Assembly: GCA_964495095.1 (NCBI GenBank) | Contig: CAZBUH010000103.1 | Span: forward strand, 1 to 6,407 | Direction: 5' to 3' | From: CAZBUH01 sp964495095 | Lineage (GTDB): Bacteria > Bacillota > Clostridia > Oscillospirales > Oscillospiraceae | Length of the DNA: 6,407 nucleotides | Part shown: one piece after another, positions 5,580 to 6,407 of the stretch | How the letters are laid out: the number at the start of each line of letters is the position of its first letter | Numbering within the stretch: position 1 is the first letter of the stretch | Notes under the pieces: model-generated | Seen by the model: the letters and a program-made list of their open reading frames with translations, nothing else | Told to the model about the DNA's origin: nothing | Database searches by the model: none | Made by a program: the position numbers and the translations under genes

Positions 5580-6137
5580 TTACACCAGTCCCTCTTTGAG
5601 AAGATACCGCTGGAGCTTCTGCCGCGTGCGGAAAAGCGACGTGGCGACGCGGCTTTTTGAACAATTCAGATTCAGGGCGATATCCGCCACGGGCATAAAC
5701 AGCCAGTAACGGCTGATAAAAATGTTCCGGTCGTTCTCCGACAGCGTGTAAAGAAAGGAATTTATTGCCTCAGCGGCCTCCTTTTCCTCGTATTCGCGCT
5801 CCGGGGAGCAGTCAGAGGAAAAACTGTCCCCCAACTCGTCAAGAACGAGAGTCATTTCGCCGCCGCCCCGCTTTTTTGAGTAACGCTCCCGGAGCTTCAG
5901 AAGGCTCAGATTCCGCGTGACGGCGGCCACATAGACCCTGAAGCGGTCTGGGCGCTGGGGCGGAATGCTGTTCCACAGAGCCAGATATGTATCGGAGACG
6001 CATTCCTCCGCATCCTCCGGGCTGGACAGGATACCGCAGGATATTTTCCTGCACAGCCGCCCGTATTTGTCCTCTGTGCACTTTATGGCGGCCTGATTCC
6101 GCTGCCAGAATAGCTCGATTATCTTTTCGTCTTCCAT
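5580..6137 (-). CDS. ECF-type RNA polymerase sigma factor (sigma-70 family)
   Basis: A 185-residue alternative sigma factor with only regions 2 and 4, the ECF pattern. Region 2 spans about 12-85: SPEDAEECVSDTYLALWNSI at 39-58 is the core-binding and -10 recognition helix, followed by VAAVTRNLSLLKLRER (70-85). A polar acidic linker at 93-120 lacks region 3. Region 4 spans about 122-182, with YTLSENDRNIFISRYW (130-145) and a helix-turn-helix at about 148-172 (MPVADIALNLNCSKSRVATS) that should read the -35 element. Length is normal for the family. The ATG is preceded by AAGGAGGT (6142-6149) at 4 nt, a near-perfect ribosome site. The membrane protein encoded next is its likely anti-sigma factor. 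Such pairs often control their own promoter, but I could not identify an ECF-type promoter with confidence; an AT run TATATATA at about 6162-6170 could be a -10 of an ordinary promoter. Targets are unknown. Confidence 0.93.
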   Translation of the reverse strand: MEDEKIIELFWQRNQAAIKCTEDKYGRLCRKISCGILSSPEDAEECVSDTYLALWNSIPPQRPDRFRVYVAAVTRNLSLLKLRERYSKKRGGGEMTLVLDELGDSFSSDCSPEREYEEKEAAEAINSFLYTLSENDRNIFISRYWLFMPVADIALNLNCSKSRVATSLFRTRQKLQRYLLKEGLV

Positions 6138-6186
6138 ATCGACCTCCTTGGAGAGCTCTCATATATATAGTTGCATTTTTACCGGA

Positions 6187-6215
6187 GCTGATTACAGGGT
6201 TTTTAAAAAATCAGC
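6187..6215. repeat. Inverted repeat GCTGATT-N15-AATCAGC upstream of the sigma gene
   Basis: A perfect 7-bp inverted repeat with a 15-bp AT-rich centre lies about 50 to 80 bp upstream of the sigma start codon. It may be an operator or chance; the spacing is wide for a simple dimer site. Confidence 0.25.
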
Positions 6216-6251
6216 ATCATTAGCGAATCATTCTTTCAGCGGTCCGGCAGT

Positions 6252-6288
6252 AAAAGAGCCCTGACGCGGGTGCGTCAGGGCTCTTTTT
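6252..6288. terminator. Strong intrinsic terminator upstream of the ECF sigma gene
   Basis: AAAAGAGCCCTGACGC (6252-6267) pairs with GCGTCAGGGCTCTTTT (6272-6287) as a perfect 16-bp stem with loop GGGT. T runs are present on both sides: five T on the plus strand (6284-6288) and four on the minus strand. It most likely ends a minus-strand transcript entering from the right edge and isolates the sigma/anti-sigma unit from it. Confidence 0.9.
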
Positions 6289-6303
6289 GGAGTTTGTGAG
6301 ATT

Positions 6304-6384
6304 TTAAAACTGCGCAATACAGTACGCCGCGTAACCGGCTATAAGCAGCGCGCCGGTTAATGCCGGTTGGATCTATCTTTCCAC
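6304..6384 (-). other. Possible tiny hydrophobic ORF with in-frame TAG, or tail of an upstream gene
   Basis: On the minus strand GTG (6382-6384) lies 10 nt after GGAGG (6395-6399) and reads V-E-R, then TAG (6373-6375), then an open 22-codon stretch containing ALTGALLIAGYAAYCIAQF before TAA (6304-6306). That stretch looks like a single membrane helix, and the terminator begins 16 nt later. The TAG differs by one base from TGG (Trp). Two other readings are possible: the frame upstream of the GTG is open to the edge, so the TAG could be the stop of an outside gene ending GGFLPVER, or another frame ending KDRSNRH at 6358-6360 could be that gene's tail. The DNA also has AACCGGC repeats that may produce the hydrophobic reading by chance. 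Confidence 0.2.
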
Positions 6385-6407
6385 AGGTAAAAATCCTCCG
6401 TTATTAT

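Noticed and set aside
5839..6162. Minus-strand 107-codon frame overlapping the ECF sigma gene
   Set aside because: It is an out-of-frame shadow rich in Arg and Gly, while the sigma factor frame has family motifs and the ribosome site.
6162..6170. TATATATA run upstream of the sigma gene as a promoter -10
   Set aside because: No acceptable -35 lies 16-18 bp upstream, so it is mentioned only in the sigma gene entry and not annotated.

Overview
The window looks like chromosomal DNA from a low-to-medium GC Firmicute, most likely a gut-type Clostridia (Oscillospirales or relatives). This is inferred from a pheS gene under a T-box leader, strong AAGGAGG-type ribosome sites, TTG/GTG starts, sigma-A-like promoters, and an ECF sigma/membrane anti-sigma pair of a kind common in clostridia. 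No mobile element, CRISPR array, tRNA or rRNA gene was seen.

Layout. (1) Positions 1-783, minus strand: the first 261 codons of pheS (phenylalanyl-tRNA synthetase alpha), running off the left edge. (2) About 834-1110: a nearly complete T-box leader with promoter, a Stem I whose specifier loop carries UUC, the GGGTGGTACCGCG antiterminator motif and a strong terminator. (3) 1187-3223, minus strand: a probable two-gene operon, a mobA-mobB fusion followed by gluQ (glutamyl-Q tRNA(Asp) synthetase). The fusion gene appears to start directly at its promoter's predicted +1, so its message may be leaderless. (4) 3224-3734: a divergent intergenic region with the mobAB promoter, a dyad that could bind a regulator, a doubtful 84-codon ORF, and a good plus-strand promoter with a leader of about 140 nt. 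(5) 3735-4361, plus strand: a cyclophilin-type peptidyl-prolyl isomerase with a lipoprotein signal. (6) 4382-4416: a strong hairpin shared by the convergent isomerase and anti-sigma genes. (7) 4425-6137, minus strand: an ECF sigma factor gene followed by a one-transmembrane putative anti-sigma gene. (8) 6138-6407: upstream region of the sigma gene, another strong terminator, and at the right edge either the tail of an upstream gene or a tiny hydrophobic ORF interrupted by TAG.

How the parts work together. Three independent themes sit side by side: translation (pheS under tRNA-Phe control; gluQ modifying the queuosine of tRNA-Asp), molybdenum cofactor completion (mobAB), and the cell envelope (lipoprotein isomerase, ECF/anti-sigma pair). 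The placement of gluQ behind mobAB is not explained by pathway and is probably only shared transcription. No clearly new system is present. The most unusual points are the leaderless fusion gene with its upstream dyad and the small amber-interrupted hydrophobic ORF.
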